Below are positions 8,557 through 17,587 of a DNA stretch of 64,000 nucleotides, piece by piece. The first letter of the stretch is position 1, and each line of letters opens with the position of its first letter. The notes under the pieces are model-generated. The model was not told the DNA's origin and ran no database searches. It saw only the letters and a list, made by a program, of their open reading frames with translations. The stretch comes from Janthinobacterium lividum PAMC 25724 (GTDB lineage Bacteria; Pseudomonadota; Gammaproteobacteria; Burkholderiales; Burkholderiaceae_D). Made by a program: the position numbers and the translations under genes. The stretch spans positions 62,001 through 126,000 of the forward strand of contig AHHB01000042.1 of assembly GCA_000242815.2 (NCBI GenBank), given 5' to 3'.

Positions 8557-8586
8557 AAAACAATATACTAATCGATATATTGTTTT
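8557..8586. promoter_or_regulatory. Operator palindrome of the BigR-like operon
   Basis: AAAACAATATA (8557-8567) and TATATTGTTTT (8576-8586) are perfect 11-bp inverted arms separated by 8 nt, centred about 55 bp upstream of the repressor start. The AT-rich ATATA...TATAT core resembles published BigR-type operators. TATATT/TAGTAT elements inside it could be the -10 box, so binding would block polymerase directly. Confidence 0.78.
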
Positions 8587-8846
8587 CCTGCTGGCGATGG
8601 ATACAAAAAACAACAATATTTTTCGGCGATAGCGTGCGCATGCAAAGTGCCAGGCCGCGATAGCCTCCACACTATCAAAATGACAAATATTTTTAATTTA
8701 GAGCAAATATACGTATCGAAATTACCACGATTTGTGCTGTAATAAGACCTCATCAGAAAAATCGTGATACGCCCCCGTACAGGCGAATTATCCGTCCGGG
8801 CGCGGGCCGGTGTCGGCCGCGCCGTGCGGTGAACCAGGGAGTCAAG

Positions 8847-9260
8847 ATGAAGATACTTGAGCCACTATGCATGGCCATGCTGGTGCTGTTGGCCAGCGCA
8901 GGCAATGCGACGGCGACGGGCGCCGACATCCAGGGCAAACCGCGTACCGCACGCGATCAGGTCGTGAGCGATGAGCGTTTCAGTTTCACTAACAGCAGCG
9001 ATAATTTCGGCTGGCAAACACAAGACTTGCCGTATGCGCGCCTGCTGACGCGGGCCTCGATGCTCAATACAGCCCCGCGCTGGCGCAGCGCCGGTGCACG
9101 CCAGGACGCACTGCCCATAGCCGCCAAGTCCCCCGCCGTGCAGCAAACGAACGTGCCGCCGCCCGTGCCCGAAGCGAGCATGGTCTCGATGTTACTGGTG
9201 GGAATCGGTTTGCTGGCCTTTAGCATGCACGCTGAAAGACAGGAGAAATTTGATAGCTGA
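8847..9260 (+). CDS. Small exported protein with PEP-CTERM-like C-terminus
   Basis: 137 residues. The N-terminus (MKILEPL..MAMLVLLASAGNATA) is a cleavable signal peptide. The C-terminus has the three parts of a PEP-CTERM sorting signal: a VPEA box (last residue A instead of the usual P), a hydrophobic segment (SMVSMLLVGIGLLAFSM) and a short polar tail with a basic residue. Such proteins are handled by the exosortase EpsH/XrtA, not present in this window. The middle shows no known domain. ATG 8847 has AGGGAG at 8836-8841; a GTG 18 nt earlier is less likely. Function unknown. Confidence 0.72.
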   Translation: MKILEPLCMAMLVLLASAGNATATGADIQGKPRTARDQVVSDERFSFTNSSDNFGWQTQDLPYARLLTRASMLNTAPRWRSAGARQDALPIAAKSPAVQQTNVPPPVPEASMVSMLLVGIGLLAFSMHAERQEKFDS

Positions 9261-9405
9261 CCCTGTTTTTCCGGCCCCTGCCATTGTCAAAAACAATTTC
9301 GCCTTGCGCGCAATTGCCTACGGGTGTCCCAGCACGACTGCGCGGTCGTGTCAGACGCGGTTTGCGCGGCGATGCTGACGACGCATGCACCTGTCATGGC
9401 AGGCA

Positions 9406-9993
9406 TCATTGCTGCTTGGTAAATGCGGATGTGGCCGCCGCATCGGGCCCGTTTAGCAGCGCATCTAATTTTTGCATGGTCGCCCAGTTGCGCGAGGTGA
9501 CGCCATCGCCCAGCATGACACCGAGCGCTGCCACCACCTTGCTGGCCAGCACGCCATCGGGACACCAGGCATACGCGGCCCATCGCCCCAGCGCCAGCGC
9601 TTCCGGCTGCCACGGCCGCTGCAAGAGCGGCGCCAGGCGCTCGACATCGGCCGGATGGTTCAACACCAGGGTCAGCAGACGGGCCGCATCGGCCGCCGGC
9701 GCCAGCGTATTTTGTTCGATCAGCTCGGCAAACTGGCAAGCCGACAGCACCGTCACGCGGGCCGCCACGCCCAGTTTCAGCACCAGCGCTTCCTCGATCC
9801 GTGCAGCAGCCTCGGCCGGCGCCAGCGCCCCTGCGTCATACACGACGTTGCCGCTGTTGAGTACAGTGCGTACCTGCGCAAAACCCAGCTCACCGAGCAG
9901 TTTGCGCAGGTCGGCCATGGCCACGCGCTTGGCACGGCCCACGTTGATCCCACGCAAAAGCGCCACTTGCTGACTGTTTTCTAGCTCTGCCAT
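9406..9993 (-). CDS. DUF1697 family protein
   Basis: 195 residues matching the DUF1697 pattern: an opening VALLRGINVGRAKRVAMADLRKLL, then LNSGNVVYDAG and a closing TSRNWATMQKLDALL. The family is widespread, cytosolic and of unknown function, with a ferredoxin-like fold. The gene sits 16 bp downstream of a sensor kinase on the same strand and could be cotranscribed with it, but the pairing does not suggest a role. Confidence 0.88.
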   Translation of the reverse strand: MAELENSQQVALLRGINVGRAKRVAMADLRKLLGELGFAQVRTVLNSGNVVYDAGALAPAEAAARIEEALVLKLGVAARVTVLSACQFAELIEQNTLAPAADAARLLTLVLNHPADVERLAPLLQRPWQPEALALGRWAAYAWCPDGVLASKVVAALGVMLGDGVTSRNWATMQKLDALLNGPDAAATSAFTKQQ

Positions 9994-10008
9994 GTCTGTG
10001 CTCCTTGC

Positions 10009-11574
10009 CTATGCCTGGCTGCTGGTGTTTTCCGGCAACGGCGTCGTCTTAGGCAGGCGCAGCAGGAATGTCGCGCCCTGCCCCAGCGTGCTGCTGACCG
10101 TGATGGTGCCGCCAAACTGCTTGGCAATCAAGTTGAATACGATATTCAAGCCCAGGCCCGTGCCGCCCTGTCCGCGCCGCGTGGTGACAAACGGGTCAAA
10201 CACGCGGTCGAGCATGTCGGGCGCGATGCCACGTCCATTGTCGCGTACCTGCATGACGAGCCACTCGCCTTCGCAACGCACGCCGATATGGATGTTGCCG
10301 GCCGTATCGGCGTCGAAGGCGTGCTCGACACAGTTCAAGACCAGGTTGGTCAGTACCTGCGCCAGCGCGCCCGGATAACTGTCGAGCACGATCTCAGGGG
10401 GGCAATCGATATCGATGCTGATGCGCGTCTTTTTGAGGGTCGGCTGCAGGCTCGAGATCACTTCCCCGATATAGTCGCGCAATTCGAACATGCGGCGCGC
10501 CTCGCTGACCTGGTCGACGGCAATCTGCTTGAAGCTGTGGATCAGGTGCGCGGCGCGATAGGCATTGTTCATGATCAGCCGCGCGCTTTCGCTGGCCGTT
10601 TCCAGGTAGCGCATGATATCGGTTTTCTTCACGCTGCCGCCGGCCACCGCTGCGCTGATATGGTCGGTAGCCTCCTTCAACACCGAAGCGCTAGTGAGCG
10701 CAATGCCAACGGGGGTATTGATTTCATGCGCCACGCCAGCGACCAGACTGCCCAGCGCGGCCAGGCGTTCCGACTGCAGCAACGATTCCTGCGCCAGGCG
10801 CAGCTCGTCCATGGCCTGCGCCGTTGCCTGCTGCGAGCGGCGCGCCATATCTTCCGCCTCGCGGCTGCCCTCGATGATGGACTTGAGCTTGCGCTGCACG
10901 GCATTGAAGCCGCGGATCACGTCGCCCAGTTCGTCGCGCCGGTTTTCCGAGAGTTCCTCGACCTCATCACTGCCGCGCGTCGCCAGGTCGATCAAGCCAT
11001 CACGCAACTGTTTCAGTGGCTCGAAAACGATGCGCAGGCTGAGCGCCAGGGCGCCTACCAGGATGATGTCAAGCAGCAACACTTCCAGCACCTTGCGCCG
11101 CACTTCGCCGCGCAGCGCCGCATCGATCTGCGCGCGGCTGAAATTGACGACAACCTTGCCGACAATCACCGGTTTGCCACCCGTGGTGGCCGCCACGGCA
11201 TCGCGGAACACCAACGGCGCCTCGACAGGCGTGCCGCCCATGGCCACGTCGGAAGTCAACGGCACCAGAGCTCCGGCAGCGTCGCGCACTTCGCCCGCGA
11301 ACAGCCCCACGGAGGCGTCGTAGACGCGGATGCCTAGCAGTTCCGGCGGCAACATTTCGGCCGAGACTATGCTGTCGACCTTGGATTTATCGAGGTCCCA
11401 CAGGGCGGAAGGCAAGCTGGTCTGCAAGCGCGTGAGCACCCCGCTGCGCAGGCGCGCGCTGCCCGACTCAAGTTCCTGGCTCAGCGTATATTGGGTATAG
11501 CTGCCAGAAATACCCAGCACCAAGGTGACAATCACGACAAAAAGCAGGGTCAGCCGGACTTGGATACTCACCAT
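10009..11574 (-). CDS. Membrane sensor histidine kinase
   Basis: 521 residues. Membrane segment at about 7-27, periplasmic sensor domain about 30-165, second membrane segment about 168-190, a HAMP-like linker, a coiled coil, then the DHp helix with phospho-acceptor His283 in GVAHEINTP and a HATPase domain (N box LVLNCVEHAF, G1 DNGRGIAP, G2 GGTGLGLN). The HEINTP form places it with the ZraS/AtoS-like HisKA group that often signals to DNA-binding response regulators, but none is adjacent, so it is an orphan here. The start was set at ATG 11574 after GAGGAG; a TTG one codon earlier is possible. The ligand is unknown. Confidence 0.92.
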   Translation of the reverse strand: MVSIQVRLTLLFVVIVTLVLGISGSYTQYTLSQELESGSARLRSGVLTRLQTSLPSALWDLDKSKVDSIVSAEMLPPELLGIRVYDASVGLFAGEVRDAAGALVPLTSDVAMGGTPVEAPLVFRDAVAATTGGKPVIVGKVVVNFSRAQIDAALRGEVRRKVLEVLLLDIILVGALALSLRIVFEPLKQLRDGLIDLATRGSDEVEELSENRRDELGDVIRGFNAVQRKLKSIIEGSREAEDMARRSQQATAQAMDELRLAQESLLQSERLAALGSLVAGVAHEINTPVGIALTSASVLKEATDHISAAVAGGSVKKTDIMRYLETASESARLIMNNAYRAAHLIHSFKQIAVDQVSEARRMFELRDYIGEVISSLQPTLKKTRISIDIDCPPEIVLDSYPGALAQVLTNLVLNCVEHAFDADTAGNIHIGVRCEGEWLVMQVRDNGRGIAPDMLDRVFDPFVTTRRGQGGTGLGLNIVFNLIAKQFGGTITVSSTLGQGATFLLRLPKTTPLPENTSSQA

Positions 11575-11780
11575 CAATCAACACTCCTCGGGCCAGGCGG
11601 GCCGCCGGCCCGCGGAGCGGGCACAGATACGTCAGCAGACAACAGCCTGAATCAAATGTACGGTATGGCATGCTTATTGGCAAGATTTACAGCAAGCTAG
11701 TTTTGTTCAGAGGCATTGATGCAGCTTGAGACATTGCGGCATGGCGATGGTAAGATCTTGCAATCATCTAAGGAGTCGTC

Positions 11781-12119
11781 ATGGCGGTCATGCATCAACA
11801 CCTACCCCTTGAACAAGTGCGTCCTGGCATGGTCTTGTCGGATGTCTTGCTCGACGCACATGGACAAGTGCTGTTGCCGCAAGGCGCGGTACTGACGGAA
11901 AACATGCTGTCCCTGATGCCGCGCCACGGCATCGACATGCTGCCGATCCAGGTGCCGCCGCCCTCGCCGGAAGAAGTTACCGCACAGCAAGCGGCCCACA
12001 GCACCCGGCTAGCCCATCTGTTCCGCAAGCATGACCCGGACGATCCCGAGGACAAGGCCACCACTTTGCTGCGCAGTTATGTCACGCAATACCGCCTGGG
12101 CAAGGGAGACGCGGCATGA
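11781..12119 (+). CDS. Small protein resembling the N-terminal region of HD-GYP proteins
   Basis: 112 residues with AAGGAG before the ATG. The first half (LEQVRPGMVLSDVLLDAHGQVLLP and onward to the HGIDMLPI strand) resembles the beta-rich segment that precedes the HD domain in many HD-GYP phosphodiesterases. The second half is charged and probably helical. It overlaps the HDOD gene by ATGA (12116-12119), so it probably works with it as a stand-alone accessory or sensory subunit. No catalytic motif is present and the function is unknown. Confidence 0.7.
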   Translation: MAVMHQHLPLEQVRPGMVLSDVLLDAHGQVLLPQGAVLTENMLSLMPRHGIDMLPIQVPPPSPEEVTAQQAAHSTRLAHLFRKHDPDDPEDKATTLLRSYVTQYRLGKGDAA

Positions 12120-12961
12120 GCAACTTACTCACGCTCGACGATATCGTCGCCCACCTCGATGACCTGCCTTCACTGCCCGCCGTCGTCATGGAGTTACTCA
12201 ACAGCATAGAACAGGAAGACGTCGATATTTCCGTGCTGGCGAAAAAAGTATCATACGACCAGGCACTGACGGCGAAAACCTTGCGCCTTGCCAACTCCTC
12301 GCACTATGGCTTGCAAGTGAAGGCCACCACCATCCAGCAGGCAATCACCTACCTTGGCTTCCAGACCACGCGCAGCCTGATCACCTCGGCCGCCATCACG
12401 GGCTGCTTTCCGGAAGGACGCTGCCCCGGCTTCGACGACAAGGCCTTCTGGCGCCATTCGGTCGCCACTGCCGCCTGCGCCAAGGTGCTGGCGCGGCAGA
12501 TGCGCTTCAACCAGGATTACGCGTTCACGGCCGGCTTGCTGCATAACATCGGCCGCCTGGTGCTGGTCAGCAGCTTTCCCGCGCACTACGCGCAAGTCAT
12601 CGCACACCAGGCAGCGCACGATTGCAGCCTGCTCGCAGCGGAGCAGGCCGTGCTGGGAGTGGACCACGTGCAGGCTGGCGTGGCACTGGCCGAGCACTGG
12701 AATTTTTCCGACACCATGCGCCTGGCGCTGGCCAACTACCTGCAGCCGGAAACGCCGGGGGCAGGCTTCCTGGCAGAGCTGATCCACGTGGCCAATGCCA
12801 TCGTCTGTGCGCTCGACCTGGCGCAGGCAGGCGACGACCTGGTGCCGCGCGTCTCGCCGGTAGCCTGGGAGGCGTTGGGCCTAGGCGAAGACACGTATCT
12901 GCAAATTTTCCGCGAAACAGAACTGCGCTACGACGAAATCACCACCGCCTTGCTAAGCTGA
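12116..12961 (+). CDS. HDOD domain protein
   Basis: 281 residues. The HDOD hallmarks are present: LPSLPAVVMELLNSIEQEDVDISVLAKKVSYDQALTAKTLRLANSS (shortened here to its pattern of helix and N-S-S), QAITYLGFQTTRSLI, and LLHNIGRLVL in place of the catalytic H-D of true HD phosphohydrolases. HDOD proteins act as signalling scaffolds for motility, chemotaxis or c-di-GMP networks. It is translationally coupled to the preceding 112-residue protein. A hairpin at 12987 follows. Specific partners are unknown. Confidence 0.9.
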   Translation: MSNLLTLDDIVAHLDDLPSLPAVVMELLNSIEQEDVDISVLAKKVSYDQALTAKTLRLANSSHYGLQVKATTIQQAITYLGFQTTRSLITSAAITGCFPEGRCPGFDDKAFWRHSVATAACAKVLARQMRFNQDYAFTAGLLHNIGRLVLVSSFPAHYAQVIAHQAAHDCSLLAAEQAVLGVDHVQAGVALAEHWNFSDTMRLALANYLQPETPGAGFLAELIHVANAIVCALDLAQAGDDLVPRVSPVAWEALGLGEDTYLQIFRETELRYDEITTALLS

Positions 12962-12986
12962 CTCGGCAGGCAAAGCCATCAACGCA

Positions 12987-13016
12987 AACGGCTCTCGCCG
13001 CCAGGCGAAAGCCGTT
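12987..13016. terminator. Hairpin downstream of the HDOD gene
   Basis: AACGGCT (12987-12993) pairs with AGCCGTT (13010-13016), and the stem extends inward with TCGCC/GGCGA after one mismatch. It lies between convergent genes, so it could terminate from both sides, although no U-run of length follows. Confidence 0.55.
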
Positions 13017-13123
13017 ATAGGTACTGCGGTGTATCCATGTTACCGGTCCATGCTGCCCGGTCCACGCCAGCCTGTTGCCGCCTGCAGTGACACGAGCGGC
13101 ACAGTCAGCGTGCCACCGCCACA

Positions 13124-13450
13124 TCAGTGCGCGTAATTCGATTCTTGCGCATCGCTGCGATCTTCCGTTTTTGGACGGCCCTGGGCGTCGGACAGACGAT
13201 ACTTGGTGCGGCGGTCGCCCATCAAGTCGCGCAGGTCACGGATACTCATGCCCGTCACTTCGTGCATGCGTATCAGCAACGAGGCGCCGACCGGCAAGCG
13301 GTGGTGACGGATCTTGCTGATGACGGGTGGTGCCACTTCAAGCAGGCGCGACAGCGCTGCATCATTCTTCAGCTGCATCTTGTTGAGAAGAATGTCCAGC
13401 AAGTGATTCGGGTTGTAACTCTCTTGCGATGCTAATGCATGATGTGTCAT
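13124..13450 (-). CDS. Small HTH-like protein (putative DNA-binding)
   Basis: 108 residues. The middle (LLDILLNKMQLKNDAALSRLLEVAPP, then VISKIRHHRLPVGASLLIRMHEVTG and MSIRDLRDLMGD) has the spacing of a Cro/C1-type helix-turn-helix in which the second helix follows A-A-L-S-R. The C-terminal tail is polar and rich in R, D and E. Similar small proteins occur in Oxalobacteraceae without assigned roles; it may be a regulator. It has its own 716-bp upstream region. Family naming is tentative. Confidence 0.65.
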   Translation of the reverse strand: MTHHALASQESYNPNHLLDILLNKMQLKNDAALSRLLEVAPPVISKIRHHRLPVGASLLIRMHEVTGMSIRDLRDLMGDRRTKYRLSDAQGRPKTEDRSDAQESNYAH

Positions 13451-14166
13451 GATTTTTCCTCGTCTGGTGAATGTAGAAAATAATGCCGATACGAACTTAA
13501 GGCTGGCTTAGAGTGTTTAAATAAAGGTTCTTCCATGCGATTCAGCCGGCCCTCCGCCTTCCCTCCTTATGACAATGCCTGCAATGCCCGCAATGCCCGC
13601 ACTACCTGCGCTGACGACACAGGACCCACGCAGCCCAGTCCAGCCAAAGTACGCAGCTTGCCGCGTGAGCAAAAGCACGAGCAACCCACCGAGCACCTGC
13701 AACCCACCGAAGTAAATTGCATATAAAGCAATATACTAGTCCAAACGCGCCGCATCTGCGCCTCGCGCAAACTTCCTGATTGTTAAATATCAATCAAGTT
13801 GCTGGTTGACTTGTTAACGATGCCATTTCAACACATTAGGCTACCAGCGGTCGCGCGCAAGGATTTGCAGCGACTTGTTACAAATCAATGGTGTCGCTGG
13901 TCAATAAATGCTTGATGGCTACGCCGTACCGGACACCCTGTTCACGCCGCAATCTTGTCGGCGAGGTCAGTGCGGCATGGCCCGTCCCGACGATTTACGC
14001 TAAACTATGGCCTGAACTTGCAGCGAGCCTGCCACGGGCAGCCAGCGGCGCCCAGCCGGTCACGCTCCGCCTCCCGCCCCGAGCGGTGCACGGCGCAAGC
14101 CCCCTGCCCGGCTTAATTTCCGCCACACTTATTTGCCGCTACATTTACCGATAAGCACACGACTCC
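13451..14166. other. Intergenic region upstream of miaB
   Basis: 716 bp between the divergent HTH-like gene and miaB; no open frame has a ribosome site or recognisable product. It includes short direct repeats (GCAATGCCCGC units near 13580-13600; CAACCCACCGA at 13682 and 13700), a small inverted repeat ATTGC/GCAAT (13716-13732), and AT-rich stretches near 13716-13740 and 13775-13825 that could hold promoters for either gene. The miaB-side promoter was not located with confidence. Confidence 0.45.
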
Positions 14167-15534
14167 ATGCAGAAAAAAGTATTCATTAAAACCTTCGGCT
14201 GCCAGATGAACGAGTACGACTCGGACAAGATGGCCGACGTGCTCGGTGCCTCTGACGGCCTGGTGCGTACCGATACGCCTGAAGATGCCGATGTGATCCT
14301 GCTCAACACCTGCTCCGTGCGCGAAAAGGCGCAGGAAAAAGTGTTTTCCGATCTCGGCCGTCTGCGCGAACTGAAACTGGCCAAGCCGCACCTCTTGATC
14401 GGCGTAGGCGGCTGCGTGGCCTCGCAGGAAGGCGAGGCCATCGTCAAGCGCGCGCCCTATGTCGACATGGTCTTTGGCCCGCAAACGCTGCACCGCTTGC
14501 CACAGATGATCGAACTGCGCCGCGCCAGCGGCGCTTCGCAAGTCGACATCAGCTTCCCGGAAATCGAAAAATTCGACCACATGCCGCCGGCCAAGGTGGA
14601 TGGCGCCTCGGCGTTCGTTTCCATCATGGAAGGCTGCAGCAAATACTGCAGCTACTGCGTCGTACCCTACACGCGCGGCGAGGAAGTATCGCGCCGCTTC
14701 GAGGACGTGCTGACGGAAGTGGCGGGCCTGGCCGCCCAGGGCGTCAAGGAAATTACCCTGCTGGGCCAGAACGTGAACGCCTACCGTGGCGTGATGGAAG
14801 GCGGAGACATTGCCGACTTCGCCCTGCTGCTCGAATATGTGGCTGACATCCCCGGCATCGCCCGCATGCGCTTCGTCACCAGCCACCCGAAGGAATTCAC
14901 GCAACGCCTGATCGACGCCTATGCCAAGATCCCGCAGTTGGTCGACCATTTGTACCTGCCGGCCCAGCATGGTTCGGACAAGATCCTCGGCGCCATGAAG
15001 CGCGGCTACACGGGCCTCGAATACAAGTCCATCATCCGCCGCATCCGCGCCGTGCGCCCGAAGATGGCTATTTCCTCGGACTTCATCGTCGGCTTCCCCG
15101 GCGAGACGCAGGCCGACTTCGACGCCATGATGAAGCTGATCGCGGACGTCGGCTTCGACAATAGCTACAGCTTTATCTTCAGCAAGCGCCCCGGTACGCC
15201 GGCCGCCAGCCTGGAAGACGACACGCCGCATGAAGTCAAGCTGGCCCGTTTGCAGCAGTTGCAGGCAGCCATCGACGCCAACACGCGCAAGTACAGCCTG
15301 GCCATGGTGGGCAGCGTGCAAACCATCCTCGTCGAAGGCCGCTCGAAGAAGGACACGATAGATCGCGAGCTGCAAGGGCGCACGGAGAACAACCGCGTGG
15401 TCAACTTCGACGCCGGCCCGGACGCGCTGCAGTTGGTCGGCCAACTGGTCGACGTGCGCATCACCGAAAGCCATTCCTACACCCTGCGCGGCGAACTCGT
15501 CGCCAGCGCACCCGCATTGAAAAGAGCCAGTTGA
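14167..15534 (+). CDS. miaB: tRNA-2-methylthio-N6-dimethylallyladenosine synthase MiaB
   Basis: Radical-SAM methylthiotransferase converting i6A37 to ms2i6A37 in tRNA. 455 residues. The N-terminal UPF0004 domain holds the second iron-sulfur cluster ligands ([29 protein letters not shown]). The radical-SAM CxxxCxxC is C157, C161, C164 (GCSKYCSYC). A C-terminal TRAM domain binds tRNA. It opens a plus-strand run of about eleven genes and overlaps phoH by TTGA. Its partner MiaA is 12 kb upstream. Secure. Confidence 0.97.
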   Translation: MQKKVFIKTFGCQMNEYDSDKMADVLGASDGLVRTDTPEDADVILLNTCSVREKAQEKVFSDLGRLRELKLAKPHLLIGVGGCVASQEGEAIVKRAPYVDMVFGPQTLHRLPQMIELRRASGASQVDISFPEIEKFDHMPPAKVDGASAFVSIMEGCSKYCSYCVVPYTRGEEVSRRFEDVLTEVAGLAAQGVKEITLLGQNVNAYRGVMEGGDIADFALLLEYVADIPGIARMRFVTSHPKEFTQRLIDAYAKIPQLVDHLYLPAQHGSDKILGAMKRGYTGLEYKSIIRRIRAVRPKMAISSDFIVGFPGETQADFDAMMKLIADVGFDNSYSFIFSKRPGTPAASLEDDTPHEVKLARLQQLQAAIDANTRKYSLAMVGSVQTILVEGRSKKDTIDRELQGRTENNRVVNFDAGPDALQLVGQLVDVRITESHSYTLRGELVASAPALKRAS

Positions 15535-16595
15535 AAACCAAAGCCCCGATACAGCCGCATTACTTCATCCCCGAGCCGCTCGACAACACGCGCCTGGCCA
15601 ATTTGTGCGGACCACTCGATGAAAACCTGCGCCAGATTTCCGCTGCACTCGACGTGACGATCTTCCGCCGCGGCGAGAAATTCATCGTCGGCGGCAGCAA
15701 TGCAGAACGCGCCGTGGAAATCCTCGAGCAGTTCTACGCCATCGCCAACAAGGTCGTGCCGCTGGAAGAAGTGCAGCTGGCGCTGGTGGAACAGCGCGCC
15801 GGCCTGTCCGCTGCCTCGGAACACCACGCCAACGCGCCCATCAGCACCTTCGTGGAACCGGACATCGCCAGCCCCGTGCTGAAAACGCGACGCAGCGACC
15901 TGCGCGGGCGCACGCCCCACCAGATCGCCTACCTGCGCGACATTCTTGAACACGACATCAGCTTCGGCGTGGGTCCGGCCGGCACGGGCAAAACCTATTT
16001 GGCCGTCGCCTGCGCCGTCGACGCGCTCGAACGCGACGCCGTCAAGCGCATCATCCTGACGCGTCCCGCCGTCGAAGCAGGCGAGCGCCTGGGCTTCCTG
16101 CCGGGCGACTTGGCGCAAAAGGTCGACCCTTACCTGCGCCCGCTGTACGACGCGCTGTACGATTTGCTGGGCTTTGACCGTACGCAAAAACTGTTTGAAA
16201 AACAGGTGATCGAGGTCGCCCCGCTGGCCTATATGCGCGGGCGCACCCTGAACCACGCCTTCGTCATCCTCGATGAGGCGCAAAACACCACTGTCGAGCA
16301 GATGAAGATGTTCCTGACGCGCATCGGCTTTGGCAGCAAGGCCGTGGTAACGGGCGACGTGACGCAAGTCGACCTGCACAAGAGCCAGACGAGTGGCCTG
16401 ATCGACGCCGTGCAGGTGCTGAAAGACGTGCGCGGCATCGGCTTTACGCAATTTAACAGTACCGACGTGGTGCGCCATCCACTCGTCGCCCGCATCGTCG
16501 ACGCCTATGAAATGGCGCAGGCGGGCGGCGCCAACGCCGCCCAGTTACTTCCCCTGATCACACCCGCTAGTGCCAAAAATGTCCGAAAAAAATAA
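15531..16595 (+). CDS. ybeZ: PhoH-like ATPase (YbeZ)
   Basis: 354 residues. Walker A GPAGTGKT from residue 148 and the Walker B-type LDEAQNTT with Asp248 define the PhoH ATPase domain; the N-terminal ~100 residues form a KH-like RNA-binding region. YbeZ works with YbeY in rRNA processing and ribosome quality control. The start is the TTG at 15531, inside the miaB stop as TTGA, so translation is probably coupled; no ATG candidate is closer to the conserved start. It overlaps ybeY at its 3' end. Confidence 0.94.
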   Translation: MKTKAPIQPHYFIPEPLDNTRLANLCGPLDENLRQISAALDVTIFRRGEKFIVGGSNAERAVEILEQFYAIANKVVPLEEVQLALVEQRAGLSAASEHHANAPISTFVEPDIASPVLKTRRSDLRGRTPHQIAYLRDILEHDISFGVGPAGTGKTYLAVACAVDALERDAVKRIILTRPAVEAGERLGFLPGDLAQKVDPYLRPLYDALYDLLGFDRTQKLFEKQVIEVAPLAYMRGRTLNHAFVILDEAQNTTVEQMKMFLTRIGFGSKAVVTGDVTQVDLHKSQTSGLIDAVQVLKDVRGIGFTQFNSTDVVRHPLVARIVDAYEMAQAGGANAAQLLPLITPASAKNVRKK

Positions 16596-17043
16596 ACTCT
16601 CACTGTCCGTACAATACCCGGATACGCGCCTGGAAACGCTGATCACGCGGCCCAAGATACGCCGCTGGGTCAAGGCAGCCCTGTTCGCTCCGGCCGAATT
16701 GACCATCCGCTTCGTCGACGCCGAAGAAGGCCGTAGCCTGAACCGCGACTACCGCGAAAAGGACTACGCCACCAACGTGCTGACCTTCGCCTATAACGAA
16801 GGCGAAGAGTTGCATGACGACGAGCCGACGCGCGCCGACATCATCCTGTGCACGGACGTTCTGGAAAAGGAAGCGGCGGAACAAAAGAAAAGCGTGGAAG
16901 AGCACACGGCCCATTTGATCGTGCACGGCGTGCTGCATGCGCAGGGCTACGACCACATGGGTGACGAGGAAGCAGCCGAGATGGAGGCACTGGAAACAGA
17001 AATCCTCGCGAAACTCGGCATTACCGACCCATACAAGGAGTAA
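16579..17043 (+). CDS. ybeY: Endoribonuclease YbeY
   Basis: 154-residue metal-dependent RNase for 16S rRNA 3'-end maturation and ribosome quality control. The zinc motif is H116-x3-H120-x5-H126 in [11 protein letters not shown], preceded by the usual [18 protein letters not shown] region. The 5' end overlaps the last codons of phoH, as in the standard ybeZ-ybeY order. ATG 16579 was chosen; a GTG 9 nt earlier (16570) is possible, and neither has a clear Shine-Dalgarno sequence. Identity is secure. Confidence 0.95.
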   Translation: MSEKNKLSLSVQYPDTRLETLITRPKIRRWVKAALFAPAELTIRFVDAEEGRSLNRDYREKDYATNVLTFAYNEGEELHDDEPTRADIILCTDVLEKEAAEQKKSVEEHTAHLIVHGVLHAQGYDHMGDEEAAEMEALETEILAKLGITDPYKE

Positions 17044-17047
17044 GCAC

Positions 17048-17470
17048 ATGGGCACATGGGCGCTAGATGCCTTCGGCAACGACTACGCCATGGATTGGGC
17101 GCAAGACTTGCACGAATACAAAACCTTGGAACTACTCGATACCACGCTCGATAACGTCATCGACAGCCAGGAAGCCGAACTGGAAGCGCCGTTCGCCGCC
17201 GAGGCGCTGGCCGCACTGGAAGTGATGGCGCGCCTCCTGGGCAAGCCGGGCGAAGACGACCCGGCCACAGCCGAAGTGGATGAATGGGTAGCCGCCTGCA
17301 AGAAGAAAGTCACGCCGCCGCTGCTGGAAAAGGCGCGCCTGGCGTTCGACAAGATCGTGGCCGAGTCGTCGGAACTGCGTCAGCTGTGGCAGGAAAGCGA
17401 ACATTTCGCCGACTGGCAGGCGGACGTGGCGCACTTGCGCGGCCGTGTGCTGGGCCAGGAAACGGCGTAA
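17048..17470 (+). CDS. DUF4259 domain protein
   Basis: 140 residues beginning MGTWALDAFGNDYAMDWAQDL, the characteristic opening of DUF4259 (GTWG..FxNDxAxDW). The rest is helical, with acidic and Ala/Leu-rich stretches. There is no signal peptide, membrane segment or catalytic motif, and the family function is unknown. It has an AAGGAG site and begins 4 nt after ybeY, inside an otherwise standard ybeY-corC arrangement, so it is an insertion into a conserved operon. Confidence 0.85.
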   Translation: MGTWALDAFGNDYAMDWAQDLHEYKTLELLDTTLDNVIDSQEAELEAPFAAEALAALEVMARLLGKPGEDDPATAEVDEWVAACKKKVTPPLLEKARLAFDKIVAESSELRQLWQESEHFADWQADVAHLRGRVLGQETA

Positions 17471-17587
17471 AAGATCGCGCAACGGCGCACTTCAACGTAT
17501 TAAATTTGCATCAAAAGCGGGGAAATCCGGTAAAGCTCTGCTTTTGGTGTATCCTATATCCCTTCGCAACAACGGCTCACGCCTCCT

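Noticed and set aside
13888-14154. 88-codon plus-strand frame before miaB
   Set aside because: No ribosome site, no similarity to known proteins and unusual composition; treated as intergenic.
14113-15474. 453-codon open frame antisense to miaB
   Set aside because: Mirror frame of miaB with no ribosome site or recognisable motif.
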